Shown one piece after another: positions 36,016 through 45,079 of a stretch of 64,000 nucleotides of DNA; position 1 is the first letter of the stretch; each line of letters opens with the position of its first letter. Made by a program: the position numbers and the translations under genes. The notes beneath the pieces are model-generated. The model searched no databases and had not been told where the DNA came from. It worked only from the letters and a program-made list of their open reading frames with translations. This DNA comes from Mycobacterium sp. (GTDB taxonomy: Bacteria > Actinomycetota > Actinomycetes > Mycobacteriales > Mycobacteriaceae): NCBI GenBank assembly GCA_016197405.1, contig JACPVR010000007.1, positions 124,001 through 188,000 on the forward strand. The letters run 5' to 3'.

Positions 36016-38538
36016 GTGACGCTTTCGGTCGACCCAACCGCGCTCGACGGAGCCGGGTCCGCGTTGGTGGCCACCGGTGAAGCCATCGGAACCGCGACGA
36101 CATCACTGACGTCAGCACTATCGGGCTGCGGCAGTATGTGTGGCAATGATCCGGTCGGCGAAGAAATGGGTCACGCCTATGATCGATCAGCCCAGTCCCT
36201 AATAGAGGCATTCGTCACGGCGCGTAACGGCATCACGAATTTGGGTGACGGAGTTCGCTTTTCGGCATTCAACTATTCGATGGCCGAAGCGCAGTCGGAC
36301 ATGTCCGGGCGAGCGGCACCACTACCGGCGCCGCAGCGGACCGGCAAGATGGCCCTGCCGTCGACTCCGTCCTCGGTGGGTGCCGGTGACAGTGCGCCCG
36401 CCGGGTGGGGCTGGGTGGCCAAGTACATCGGGATGATCTGGCCAAACGGCGACTCGGGGCAGTTGCGGGCGGCAGCCGCAGCGTGGACGGCGGCCGGTAC
36501 TCAGCTGCTGACCACCGAGGCCAACGCGGCAGGTGCGTTGGGAACCGTTGGTGCTCAGCAGATCCCCGAAGGTGCGGCGATAGGACAGGCATTCTCGCAG
36601 TCCTTGCGCGCGGCCAGCCAGGTCATGGCTCAGTGCACCACGGTGGCATCGCAACTGATCAGCTATGCCGCGCACATCGACTCGGTTCACGCCGCGATCA
36701 TCGATCTGCTGTCGCGAATATGCGATCCGCTGACCGGCATCAAGGAGATCTGGGACTTCCTCACCGACGAGGACGAAGACGAGATCAAGAAGATCGCCGA
36801 CGACATCAAGACCGTCGTCGACAACTTCAAATCCGAATCGGAGGCGTTGGTTTCGCAGATCGCCAGCACGGCTGCGGCCGCCGAGACGGCGGTCACCGAG
36901 ATCGCCGGAGCGGCCGAGAAGGAGTGGGATCAGTTCCTGCACGGGACCGACGCTGGACGTGCGGTCAATCAGGTCGGCCAGTATGCCAAGGGCACCTGGG
37001 GCGAGGGCATCGACATGATCGGCGGGATGCTCGGCGACGTTTGGAAGTACAACGCGGTCCGAATGGCGGTCGATCCCGAGGGGTACCTCCACGACGTCGG
37101 GGAGCGTGCCGGGCAGATGGCTCCGTTGGTCGGTCTTGGCGGCGAAGGCGCGCCTGGGGTGGCTGACGTGTGGAAGCAGGTCGGCAAGGACGTTTCGCAT
37201 TGGGATCTGTGGAAAACGAACCCCGCGGAAGCGGCTGGGCGGACCGTGACCGACATCGCGAGCATGATCACGCCGGGCGGTGCGGCGGCGAAGGTCGACC
37301 GCGCCACCGCCGCGTTGGAACAAGCAGGTAACGCAGTCCGAAACACCGCCGAGCATCTGCCGGGCGCGGCAGCCGACGCAGCCAAAGCGACCGAGAAATC
37401 GGCCGCGACACCGGTGCGCCCGCCCGACGTCGCGCCCCCGGCGAAGGCCCCGGAACCTCCGCCCGCCCGCACCGGGGAACCGCCACCGCCGACCACGCCG
37501 AAATCGCCGGAAGGAGCCCCGGGTGCGGCGAGTGCCGCTGAACCCAAGTCGGCACCTGCCCACGCTCCGGCTCCGGTGAGTCCGACTGAGGCCCGTGCCC
37601 CGGTCGACGCGCCGAGGCATGCTGCGCCTGCGGAGGCGCCGCGAGGCGAGCCCTCCGTGGTTGCACCGCAAGAACCTCTGTCCCGCCAGAGCGAGGTTGC
37701 GGCATCATCGAGCGGTTCCAAGATGCCCCTCGATGTGCCGAGTGTGGCGGGTTCGGCAACTGGCGCGGTGCGCGCTGTTTCAGAACCGCTTGGCGCCGTG
37801 ACATCTTCGACGGGTAACGCGCTGTCGGGCGCAGGGGAACACCTGGGTGGCGTAGCCGACAATTTGGCTGGAGATGGCGGGCAGCGGACGGCTGCGTCGG
37901 CGGGCTCAAACGCTTTGGGCGAGGTGACCGATCACGTGTCTACGCCTGCGGGCGCGCATGAGAGGAGCGGCGCGACTGGCGCGATGAATGCCGACCCTGT
38001 CGCCGATGGCTCGATCAACCACGGCTTGACCGACCCTCGGTCTGCATCCGTGGAGCAGGATCATCAGCCTGTCCATGAACTAGGATCCGGCGAACACGGA
38101 CACGACGACAGCGGAGATTCTTCCGATCTGAATGACGAATCACTATTGCCGTTTGAAGGAATGGCAGGCTCAATTCGTACAGTAAACCCTGGCGGCGGGG
38201 ACATGAATTGCGTAAACTGTGTAATAACAACAGACCAGATGCTTGATGGAGTGAAGCTTTCTGCTGCGTTGGATGGCCCGAAGCCTGTTGGTTTTCTCGA
38301 AACATACTTTGACGCAAAATTCTCCCCGGTAGGCGGACGGTCGGATATCGAATCGGCGATGGTTGCGGCTGGGGCGGGATCCAGGGGTGTTGTGTTCGCT
38401 TCGCGCGGCCCAGGCCTCGTCGGGCATGTATTCAATGTTGTCAATCAAGGTGGGGAGGTTCGTTTTCTAGATGGTCAGCCAGGAACGGTGGCGTCATTTG
38501 ACGGATACAGAAATTTCTTCTTCATGAGGTATCGATGA
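36016..38538 (+). CDS. CpnT-like ESX polymorphic toxin with C-terminal papain-fold (Tox-PL) domain
   Basis: An 840-residue protein closely resembling CpnT in its first ~420 residues. An Esx-like start (SVDPTALDGAGSALVATGEA) is followed by the WXG100-like channel region, with WGWVAKYIGMIWPNGDS and CDPLTGIKEIWDFLTDEDED. Residues ~450-700 are a Pro/Ala/Glu-rich linker. The last ~120 residues differ entirely from the TNT NAD-glycohydrolase and read as a Tox-PL papain-like domain. Cys732/Cys735 are in NCVNCVITTD, His804 in GHVFNVVN and Asp819 in FLDGQ, an intact Cys-His-Asp set. Such domains are predicted deamidases or proteases. GTG 36016 is preferred over the one at 35998, which overlaps the EsxE-like gene. 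Codon and base usage turn AT-richer in the last ~400 bases. The stop overlaps the immunity gene (ATGA). Confidence 0.88.
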   Translation: MTLSVDPTALDGAGSALVATGEAIGTATTSLTSALSGCGSMCGNDPVGEEMGHAYDRSAQSLIEAFVTARNGITNLGDGVRFSAFNYSMAEAQSDMSGRAAPLPAPQRTGKMALPSTPSSVGAGDSAPAGWGWVAKYIGMIWPNGDSGQLRAAAAAWTAAGTQLLTTEANAAGALGTVGAQQIPEGAAIGQAFSQSLRAASQVMAQCTTVASQLISYAAHIDSVHAAIIDLLSRICDPLTGIKEIWDFLTDEDEDEIKKIADDIKTVVDNFKSESEALVSQIASTAAAAETAVTEIAGAAEKEWDQFLHGTDAGRAVNQVGQYAKGTWGEGIDMIGGMLGDVWKYNAVRMAVDPEGYLHDVGERAGQMAPLVGLGGEGAPGVADVWKQVGKDVSHWDLWKTNPAEAAGRTVTDIASMITPGGAAAKVDRATAALEQAGNAVRNTAEHLPGAAADAAKATEKSAATPVRPPDVAPPAKAPEPPPARTGEPPPPTTPKSPEGAPGAASAAEPKSAPAHAPAPVSPTEARAPVDAPRHAAPAEAPRGEPSVVAPQEPLSRQSEVAASSSGSKMPLDVPSVAGSATGAVRAVSEPLGAVTSSTGNALSGAGEHLGGVADNLAGDGGQRTAASAGSNALGEVTDHVSTPAGAHERSGATGAMNADPVADGSINHGLTDPRSASVEQDHQPVHELGSGEHGHDDSGDSSDLNDESLLPFEGMAGSIRTVNPGGGDMNCVNCVITTDQMLDGVKLSAALDGPKPVGFLETYFDAKFSPVGGRSDIESAMVAAGAGSRGVVFASRGPGLVGHVFNVVNQGGEVRFLDGQPGTVASFDGYRNFFFMRYR

Positions 38539-38786
38539 ACGGTATAACGCTCAATGAAGCTCGCTCTCGTGCTCAGGCGGCGATTGAAGAGATGGCCGGG
38601 CAGGAAAGGCTGGGGAAGGTGATGATCATCGATGATGCGATTATCGAAACAGATCGCGCTTGGTACTTTCCGTATGACGCGGTCGCTTTCGTCCTTGAGG
38701 GTGATTTCTCATCTGCGCTGGCGGGCAATCTTCCGGTCCGTGTTTCACGAGATGGAGAGCACATCAGTTTCGAAGAGCCGACTTGA
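38535..38786 (+). CDS. Imm35-type (YrhB-like) immunity protein
   Basis: An 83-residue protein recognised as the YrhB/Imm35 immunity family. It opens with a short helix (NEARSRAQAAIEEMAGQERL), then the strand IIETDRAWYFPYDAVAF, then the conserved LAGNLPVRVSRDGEHISF ending. Imm35 genes regularly follow Tox-PL toxins. The ATG overlaps the toxin stop by four bases, so the two are coupled. Predicted role: cytosolic binding and blocking of the papain-like domain. DNA here is clearly lower in GC than the flanking housekeeping genes. Confidence 0.85.
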   Translation: MNGITLNEARSRAQAAIEEMAGQERLGKVMIIDDAIIETDRAWYFPYDAVAFVLEGDFSSALAGNLPVRVSRDGEHISFEEPT

Positions 38787-38914
38787 GGTGCGCCTGTGGA
38801 TGTAAAAACTTATTTTTTTCAAATGAGTTCGTGTCGAAGTAATTTCGGCACACCTAATGCTGGAGACAGATTCGGATGAGGTCTTTTCCGAGTAAGTAGG
38901 CCCGGAGTCGATGA

Positions 38915-39187
38915 ATGGTAATTGATAGGTTTCGTGACGAGTTTTTCTCGCGGGAGCAGCGCTACTCGATCGGCATTGATACAAAACTTGGTGGATACTT
39001 CCTCTCGATCCCGGTGAGCAACGGGATCGTGGACTATGAAGAGTATTATTCAATATCCGACGCGGAGCACTCATTGTTTCTGGAGGATGCTGCATCGGCT
39101 TCTCAATTTGCCGAGTCTTGTCGCCGGCATAGGAACGATGCTTTTCTGCTGCACAGGCCCGGTTGGAATCGGGGCACGCCCGTTTAG
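38915..39187 (+). CDS. Hypothetical protein, possible second immunity protein
   Basis: A 90-residue soluble acidic protein I do not recognise with certainty. It shows a compact pattern, GGYFLSIPVSNGIVDYEEYY, then a helical stretch rich in Ala and Glu, ending in RPGWNRGTPV. Similar short proteins are, to my recollection, common near secreted toxins and as solitary genes. The ATG at 38915 has CCGGAG 7 bases upstream. It follows the Imm35 gene by 128 bases in the AT-richer stretch. An immunity role is inference from position. Confidence 0.6.
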   Translation: MVIDRFRDEFFSREQRYSIGIDTKLGGYFLSIPVSNGIVDYEEYYSISDAEHSLFLEDAASASQFAESCRRHRNDAFLLHRPGWNRGTPV

Positions 39188-39415
39188 TGGGAATCGACTG
39201 CTTCGTGGAGTGGGTCCCATCGCCGCCTCACCCTTAACCCGCGTTGAAATGGGTGCGTGATTGTGTCCTTCAAATTTTGGTGCGGCGCAGTCCGGTATCA
39301 CGCAGATGTTCGGCAGGTAATGGCTGAATGCTCATGGAATGGCAGGCCGGACTGCTCGCGGACTCGGGATGTGCTTTCGGCAGACCAATATTGCGCACAG
39401 CGGGAGAACTTCTGA

Positions 39416-39703
39416 ATGAATCGCACCGACTGGGTACGCGCGACATACGTCGCTGCCGTCGGCGGCGGCGTCTACTGGGCACTAGTGGTCCATGCGCTGG
39501 CATCCACTGAAAGCGCACGCGCGGTGGTCGTGGCGTCGGCGGTCACTGGTGTTTGCCTGGCTGTCGTCGGTGTGCTCGTATTCCGAACGGTGAGCAGAGT
39601 CTCATTGCGTGCGTACGCTTTTGGAATTGCGCTTGCGCCGCTCACGGGGCTGGCGGCGCAGTTGCCGATGGCCCTCATCCACCTACTTCGACTTCTGGGC
39701 TGA
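39416..39703 (+). CDS. Hypothetical small membrane protein
   Basis: A 95-residue protein with three predicted transmembrane helices (about residues 8-28, 36-57 and 68-92) and no recognised domain. The ATG at 39416 follows GGGAGA. It lies 8 bases before another small membrane protein gene, so the two are likely co-transcribed. The 228 bases before it hold no supportable gene. Possible roles in toxin module function or membrane immunity are speculation. Confidence 0.55.
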   Translation: MNRTDWVRATYVAAVGGGVYWALVVHALASTESARAVVVASAVTGVCLAVVGVLVFRTVSRVSLRAYAFGIALAPLTGLAAQLPMALIHLLRLLG

Positions 39704-39711
39704 GGGTTACG

Positions 39712-39969
39712 ATGCCTGACAAGGATGACAATCTTCCGACTCCGCAAAGCCCCGGTGTACTCATCACCGGATTATTCGTTGGATGTGCGGCTGCTGGTCT
39801 GGGGTTGGGTACCTACTGGGTTCTCGCGCCGTTCCTCATCGTTTTGGTTATCGCAATTGCTTGGCTGTCCACCCGGAACGGGTCGCCCCAGTTTGTGAGC
39901 GGCGCATTTGCCGCTCTTGCGGGGTTCGTCGTGTTCGGCGTCCTATCCGTTGCGCTGGGGGCGTTGTAG
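39712..39969 (+). CDS. Hypothetical small membrane protein
   Basis: An 85-residue protein. After a short polar N-terminus (MPDKDDNLPTPQ) it has two or three hydrophobic helices separated by STRNGSPQF. There is no known domain. The ATG at 39712 lies 8 bases after the preceding membrane-protein gene, and the next gene starts 13 bases after its stop, consistent with one small operon at the distal end of the toxin island. Confidence 0.55.
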   Translation: MPDKDDNLPTPQSPGVLITGLFVGCAAAGLGLGTYWVLAPFLIVLVIAIAWLSTRNGSPQFVSGAFAALAGFVVFGVLSVALGAL

Positions 39970-39982
39970 GCGCCTAGGGTGG

Positions 39983-40273
39983 ATGACGATGACCGTTTCC
40001 AACGAACCGAAAGCGACCTATTACGCACTGGTCAGTGATGATGGGACCATCGGTGGGATCCTGCGCCGCACGCATGTGGAACCTATTCCACTTGATGAAA
40101 CATTCCGCCGCGACCTGACTTGGCGTCCCAGCCAATTACTGCGCAAGTATCACTTGGGCAGCAATGATATGGACTTCGAGGAGATTTCGGCCGAGGAGGC
40201 GTCCAACCTGACTCGATCGTGGAGTGAAAAATGGGCGAAGGAAGATGCTGCGAATATGGGGTCAGGGGAGTGA
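39983..40273 (+). CDS. Hypothetical protein of the toxin island, possibly immunity-like
   Basis: A 96-residue soluble protein. It begins with a beta-rich ATYYALVSDDGTIGGILRR, then FRRDLTWRPSQLLRKYHLGS, and ends in an acidic helix beginning DFEEISAEEA. Proteins of this pattern occur in actinobacteria, often in toxin-bearing or ESX-linked loci, but I know no function. ATGs at 39983 and 39989 are both possible starts. It is the last gene of the inserted region before the comF-like gene; the 265 bases after it show nothing supportable. Confidence 0.55.
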   Translation: MTMTVSNEPKATYYALVSDDGTIGGILRRTHVEPIPLDETFRRDLTWRPSQLLRKYHLGSNDMDFEEISAEEASNLTRSWSEKWAKEDAANMGSGE

Positions 40274-40538
40274 TCGCCTTATCCTGCCGAGAATCAATGG
40301 TCGGCTACGTCAGTGGCGTTCGTCGTTAATTGCGCACTTTGAGAACGCGTACGTCTCGCGGGTACACCGGTACGCCCTCGGGCGAGAGATGGGCTCCGGA
40401 AACCAAGAGCACACACCGTCCACCGACTTCTGCACCAGGGCTGTGAATCTGGCCGCGTCACGACCCTCATGCAGAAGTGGGCGCAGAACTCGCGCAACGC
40501 CGGCCCATCGTGTCACCCCTGCCCGCCACACTGACCGC

Positions 40539-41171
40539 ATGCTCGACCTGGTCCTACCCCTGGAATGCGGTGGCTGCGGCGCCGAAGCCACCCGGTGGTG
40601 CGATAACTGCGCGGCAAGCCTGCAACCCCACGCCGACGCCCCGGCGCTGATAACACCGCGCGTCGACCCAGGCGTTCCGGTGTTCGCCCTGGGGCGCTAC
40701 GCCGGCCCGCGCCGCAACGCTATCGTCGAACTCAAGGAGCACGGCCGCACCGACCTGATCGCGCCGCTGGCCCATGCCCTGGCGGTGGGCATCCATCACC
40801 TGCTCACCTGGGGCATGCTCGAAACCCCGCTCACGGTGGTGCCCGCGCCCACCCGACGTTCGGCGGCCCGCAGGCGCGGCGGCGACCCCGTTGCCCGACT
40901 CGCCGAGACCGCGACGGCCGCGCATCCAGGTATCGCGGTGCTGACGGCCTTGCGGATGCGGTCTGGTGGCCGGGATTCGGTGGGCCTGGACAGAGCCGCA
41001 CGCGAGCGCAACGTCGCCGGGCGGGTGCGGGTCGCCAAGAACCTACCGGGCACCGAGGTACTGGTGGTCGACGACATCGTCACCACCGGTGCTACTGCCG
41101 CCGAGTCGGTCCGGGTGCTGCAATCGGCCGGCGCCCGGGTCGGCGGAGTGCTCGCGATCGCGCACGCCTGA
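40539..41171 (+). CDS. ComF-family phosphoribosyltransferase-like protein (Rv3242c type)
   Basis: A 210-residue ComF homologue. The N-terminus has a degenerate zinc ribbon (CGGCGAEATRWCDNC, four cysteines). The C-terminus has the PRPP-binding loop VLVVDDIVTTGATAAESV. ComF proteins assist DNA uptake in competent bacteria; the mycobacterial role is unproven. I chose the ATG at 40539, where the zinc-ribbon sequence begins; the open frame extends upstream to 40224 but gives unrelated Arg-rich sequence. It precedes hpf as Rv3242c does. Confidence 0.83.
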   Translation: MLDLVLPLECGGCGAEATRWCDNCAASLQPHADAPALITPRVDPGVPVFALGRYAGPRRNAIVELKEHGRTDLIAPLAHALAVGIHHLLTWGMLETPLTVVPAPTRRSAARRRGGDPVARLAETATAAHPGIAVLTALRMRSGGRDSVGLDRAARERNVAGRVRVAKNLPGTEVLVVDDIVTTGATAAESVRVLQSAGARVGGVLAIAHA

Positions 41172-41214
41172 GCACGGGAGGGGAGCCAGGAAACTCCGAG
41201 CCCGGTAACGGCTG

Positions 41215-41420
41215 TCGAAAGTTCTGGCAACAGGTGCACGAAAAGGGTGGCACGTTCAGGTGAACTGGGACTACCGTCGGGTCCAACAACCCGTGCGGAC
41301 GTCACGGTGGAGCTACGAAGCTCCCTGACTCCCCACCGCTCGGGTCGCCGACCGCATAGGAGGTGATCAACGACCCCTAGCGCCGAAGGGTGACGCGGTC
41401 CGCAAACCCTCGGTGCGCCG
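41215..41420 (+). ncRNA. Probable raiA-motif structured RNA in the hpf leader
   Basis: The 308 bases between the comF-like gene and hpf contain dense local pairing. There is CGGGT/ACCCG (41278-41293), a nested GGAGCT-ACGA-AGCTCC hairpin (41309-41324) inside CGGTGG/CCACCG (41305-41338), GGTC/GACC (41343-41353), and CCGA-GGGT/ACCCTCGG (41383-41413). The raiA motif is a known RNA class located upstream of raiA/hpf in Firmicutes and Actinobacteria; position, size and structure fit, but I could not test the covariance model. AGGAGGTGATC (41358-41368) is a perfect complement of the 16S rRNA 3' end, with no start codon at working distance. Boundaries are approximate. Confidence 0.5.
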
Positions 41421-41479
41421 ACGTAACAGGCCCGGAACGCACGAACGCGTGAGACCGACACAGAATCGAGTTGTCAAGT

Positions 41480-42154
41480 ATGTCAAGCCAATCCGTGGAC
41501 ACCCTCCAAATGCTGGCCGATACCGATGAACAACCCGCCCCGATTGCGCAGGCCGAGATTGTGGTCAAAGGCCGCAATGTCGAGATCCCCGATCACTACC
41601 GGACATATGTCGCCGAGAAGCTCTCCCGCCTCGAGCGATTCGACAAGTCCATCTACATGTTCGACGTCGAACTGGACCACGAGAAGAACCGTCGCCAGCG
41701 CAAGAGCTGCCAGCACGTCGAGATCACCGCGCGTGGCCGCGGACCCGTCGTGCGCGGCGAGGCCTGCGCCGACAGTTTCTACGGTGCCTTCGAAGCCGCC
41801 GCCGCCAAACTCGAGGCGCGCCTGCGACGCCACAAGGACCGCCGCAAGATCCACTACGGCGACAAGACGCCGGTATCGCTGGCACAGGCGACCGCCATTG
41901 CGCCGGGCGCTTTCGAGCCGCCGCCGGCCCCTGCGGCATCCGATCTCGACGGTATCGCGGTCGACGATCACGAGCCCGGCCAAGTGGTGCGCGTCAAGGA
42001 CCACCCGGCCAAGCCGATGACGGTCGACGATGCGCTCTATGAAATGGAACTCGTCGGTCACGATTTCTTCCTTTTCCATGACCGCGACAGCGACCGGCCC
42101 TCAGTGGTGTACCGCCGCCACGCCTTCGATTACGGCCTGATCCGGCTAGCCTGA
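41480..42154 (+). CDS. hpf: Ribosome hibernation promoting factor, long form
   Basis: A 224-residue long HPF/RaiA protein (Rv3241c position). The N-terminal ~110 residues form the S30AE domain that occupies the mRNA/tRNA channel of the 30S subunit (KGRNVEIPDHYRTYVAEKL). A Pro/Ala-rich linker follows. The C-terminal dimerisation domain has DDALYEMELVGHDFFLFHDR and the end FDYGLIRLA, and pairs ribosomes into 100S particles. I chose the ATG at 41480; an in-frame TTG lies at 41471. It is preceded by a long structured leader and followed by secA1. Confidence 0.92.
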   Translation: MSSQSVDTLQMLADTDEQPAPIAQAEIVVKGRNVEIPDHYRTYVAEKLSRLERFDKSIYMFDVELDHEKNRRQRKSCQHVEITARGRGPVVRGEACADSFYGAFEAAAAKLEARLRRHKDRRKIHYGDKTPVSLAQATAIAPGAFEPPPAPAASDLDGIAVDDHEPGQVVRVKDHPAKPMTVDDALYEMELVGHDFFLFHDRDSDRPSVVYRRHAFDYGLIRLA

Positions 42155-42241
42155 CGCGCCTTCCGCCAGGTAAAACGGGCCGCCCGCCCGCGTCACCTAG
42201 GATGGATGGGAAAAGGCTCCGATCCGCTAGGGGACATATCT

Positions 42242-45079
42242 GTGCTGTCTAAGTTGCTGCGCCTGGGCGAAGGTCGCATGGTCAAGCGCCTCAAAGGGGT
42301 GGCTGACTATGTCAACACCTTGTCCGACGACGTCGAGAAGCTGACCGACGACCAGCTGCGGGCCAAGACCGATGAGTTCCGGAAGCGGGTCGCCGAGGGG
42401 GAGACCCTCGACGACCTGCTTCCGGAGGCATTCGCGGTGGCCCGCGAAGCGGCCTGGCGGGTGTTGAGTCAGCGACCCTTCGACGTCCAGGTGATGGGCG
42501 GCGCGGCGCTGCACTTCGGCAACGTCGCCGAGATGAAGACCGGCGAGGGCAAGACCCTGACCTGCGTGTTGCCCGCGTATCTCAACGCACTCGGCGGTCA
42601 AGGCGTGCACGTCGTCACGGTCAACGACTACCTGGCCAAACGCGACCGCGAGATGATGGGACGCGTCCACCGCTTCCTGGGCCTGGACGTCGGCGTGATC
42701 CTGGCGCAGATGACACCCGACGAGCGCCGGGTGGCCTACGCCGCCGACATCACCTACGGCACCAACAACGAATTCGGCTTCGACTACCTGCGTGACAACA
42801 TGGCGCACTCGGTCGACGACATGGTGCAGCGCGGCCACAACTTCGCCATCGTCGACGAGGTCGACTCCATCCTCATCGACGAGGCCCGCACGCCGCTGAT
42901 CATCTCCGGCCCGGCCGACGGCGCCTCGCACTGGTACACCGAATTCGCGCGGCTGGCGCCGCTGCTGGAGAAGGACGTGCACTACGAGGTCGACATCAAG
43001 AAGCGCACCATCGGTGTACACGAACTGGGTGTGGAGTTCGTCGAGGACCAGCTCGGTATCGAGAACCTCTACGAGGCGGCCAACTCACCCCTGGTGAGCT
43101 ACCTGAACAACGCCATCAAGGCCAAAGAGCTGTTCACCCGCGACAAGGACTACATCGTGCGCGACGGTGAGGTCATCATCGTCGACGAGTTCACCGGCCG
43201 CATTCTGATCGGGCGCCGCTACAACGAGGGTATGCACCAGGCCATCGAGGCCAAGGAACGCGTCGAGATCAAGGCCGAGAACCAGACACTGGCCACCATC
43301 ACGCTGCAGAACTACTTCCGGCTCTACGACAAGCTCGCCGGTATGACCGGTACGGCGCAGACCGAAGCCGCCGAGCTGCACGAGATCTACAAGCTCGGCG
43401 TGGTCAGCATTCCGACCAACAAGCCGATGATCCGCACCGACGAGTCCGACCTCATCTACAAGACCGAGGAAGCCAAGTACATCGCGGTCGTCGACGATGT
43501 CGCCGAGCGCTACGAGAAGGGCCAGCCGGTCCTGATCGGTACCACCAGCGTGGAACGCTCGGAGTACCTGTCCAAGCAGTTCACCAAGCGCCGCATCCCG
43601 CACAACGTGCTCAACGCGAAGTACCACGAGCAGGAAGCCAACATCATCGCCGAGGCCGGTCGGCGCGGCGCGATAACCGTCGCCACCAACATGGCCGGCC
43701 GCGGTACCGACATCGTGCTGGGCGGTAACGCCGAGTTCCTGGCCGACCGCCGGCTGCGTGACCGCGGGCTCGATCCCGTCGAAACGCCCGAAGACTACGA
43801 AGCGGCCTGGGAAGACACCCTGCGCCAGATCAAGGCAGAGGTGGAGGCCGAGGCCAAGGAGGTCATCGACGCCGGTGGCCTATACGTGCTGGGCACCGAA
43901 CGGCACGAGTCGCGGCGTATCGACAACCAGCTGCGCGGCCGTTCCGGTCGTCAGGGCGATCCCGGCGAGTCCCGGTTCTACCTGTCGCTCGGCGATGAGT
44001 TGATGCGGCGCTTCAACGGCGAGACGTTGGAAGCCCTGCTCAACCGGCTCAACCTGCCCGACGACGTGCCGATCGAGGCCAAGATGGTCTCCCGCGCGAT
44101 CAAGAGTGCGCAGACCCAGGTCGAACAGCAGAACTTCGAGGTTCGCAAGAACGTCCTCAAGTACGACGAGGTGATGAACCAGCAGCGCAAGGTCGTCTAC
44201 GCCGAGCGCCGCCGCATCCTCGAAGGCGAGAACCTGCAGCAGCAGGCCCACGACATGCTGATCGACGTCATCACGGCCTACGTCGACGGCGCCACCGCCG
44301 ATGGCTACGCCGAGGACTGGGACCTCGACAAGCTGTGGGAAGCGCTCAAGACGCTGTACCCGGTCGGTATCGACCATCACGACCTGATGGATTCCGGTGC
44401 GGTGGGCGAAGCCGGCGAACTGACCCGCGAGGAACTGCTCGCGGCACTGATCGCCGACGCCGAGAAGGCCTACGCCAACCGGGAAGCACAGCTCGAAGAG
44501 CTCGCCGGCGAGGGCGCCATGCGTCAGCTGGAACGCAACGTGCTGCTCAACGTCGTCGACCGCAAGTGGCGCGAGCACCTCTACGAGATGGACTACCTCA
44601 AAGAGGGCATCGGCCTGCGGGCCATGGCGCAGCGCGATCCGCTGGTCGAATACCAGCGCGAGGGCTACGACATGTTCACCGGCATGCTCGAGGGCGTCAA
44701 AGAGGAATCCGTCGGGTTCCTGTTCAACGTTCAGGTCGAGGCGGCGCCGAGCCCCGCAGCACAGGTTGCGCCCGTTGCGCCGCCGCAGGGGCTTGCCGAG
44801 TTCGCGGCCGCGGCCGCCAAGAACGCCTCCGGCGGATCCGCCGGACCGGCCACCGACGTCCAGGACGCACCTTCCGGTCGGCACGCCGCCCCGGCGGGCC
44901 TGCGTGCCAAGGGCATCAGCGACGAGGCACCGCCGATGACCTACAGCGGTCCCTCCGAGGACGGTGGCGTCGCCGTGCAGCGCAAGGGTGGATCAGGGCG
45001 TCCGGCACCGGGTGCCGCGACGAGCCGGCGCGAGCGCCGCGAGGCCGCCCGCCGCGAGGCCAAATCCCGCAAGAGCTAA
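42242..45079 (+). CDS. secA1: Preprotein translocase ATPase SecA1
   Basis: A 945-residue SecA, the housekeeping motor that drives unfolded proteins through SecYEG. Walker A is [11 protein letters not shown] near residue 100, the Walker B/DEAD region is [15 protein letters not shown] near 205, motif VI lies in [17 protein letters not shown] near 565, and the C-terminal scaffold is intact. The tail is basic and lacks the zinc-binding cysteines of E. coli SecA, as is usual for mycobacterial SecA1. I chose GTG 42242 ([16 protein letters not shown] follows, GGGGA 7 bases upstream); ATG 42206 adds 12 residues. It ends with a 4-base overlap with the convergent gene. Confidence 0.96.
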   Translation: MLSKLLRLGEGRMVKRLKGVADYVNTLSDDVEKLTDDQLRAKTDEFRKRVAEGETLDDLLPEAFAVAREAAWRVLSQRPFDVQVMGGAALHFGNVAEMKTGEGKTLTCVLPAYLNALGGQGVHVVTVNDYLAKRDREMMGRVHRFLGLDVGVILAQMTPDERRVAYAADITYGTNNEFGFDYLRDNMAHSVDDMVQRGHNFAIVDEVDSILIDEARTPLIISGPADGASHWYTEFARLAPLLEKDVHYEVDIKKRTIGVHELGVEFVEDQLGIENLYEAANSPLVSYLNNAIKAKELFTRDKDYIVRDGEVIIVDEFTGRILIGRRYNEGMHQAIEAKERVEIKAENQTLATITLQNYFRLYDKLAGMTGTAQTEAAELHEIYKLGVVSIPTNKPMIRTDESDLIYKTEEAKYIAVVDDVAERYEKGQPVLIGTTSVERSEYLSKQFTKRRIPHNVLNAKYHEQEANIIAEAGRRGAITVATNMAGRGTDIVLGGNAEFLADRRLRDRGLDPVETPEDYEAAWEDTLRQIKAEVEAEAKEVIDAGGLYVLGTERHESRRIDNQLRGRSGRQGDPGESRFYLSLGDELMRRFNGETLEALLNRLNLPDDVPIEAKMVSRAIKSAQTQVEQQNFEVRKNVLKYDEVMNQQRKVVYAERRRILEGENLQQQAHDMLIDVITAYVDGATADGYAEDWDLDKLWEALKTLYPVGIDHHDLMDSGAVGEAGELTREELLAALIADAEKAYANREAQLEELAGEGAMRQLERNVLLNVVDRKWREHLYEMDYLKEGIGLRAMAQRDPLVEYQREGYDMFTGMLEGVKEESVGFLFNVQVEAAPSPAAQVAPVAPPQGLAEFAAAAAKNASGGSAGPATDVQDAPSGRHAAPAGLRAKGISDEAPPMTYSGPSEDGGVAVQRKGGSGRPAPGAATSRRERREAARREAKSRKS

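Noticed and set aside
39188..39415. Small open frame 39328-39510 and possible toxin remnant before the membrane proteins
   Set aside because: The frame overlaps the better-supported gene at 39416, ends in an Arg-rich run typical of a shadow frame, and no toxin similarity is visible.
41362..41452. A leader peptide translated from the AGGAGG at 41358
   Set aside because: No ATG, GTG or TTG lies at the normal 5-10 base distance. The nearest frame starts at GTG 41390, 26 bases away, and encodes 20 unremarkable residues.
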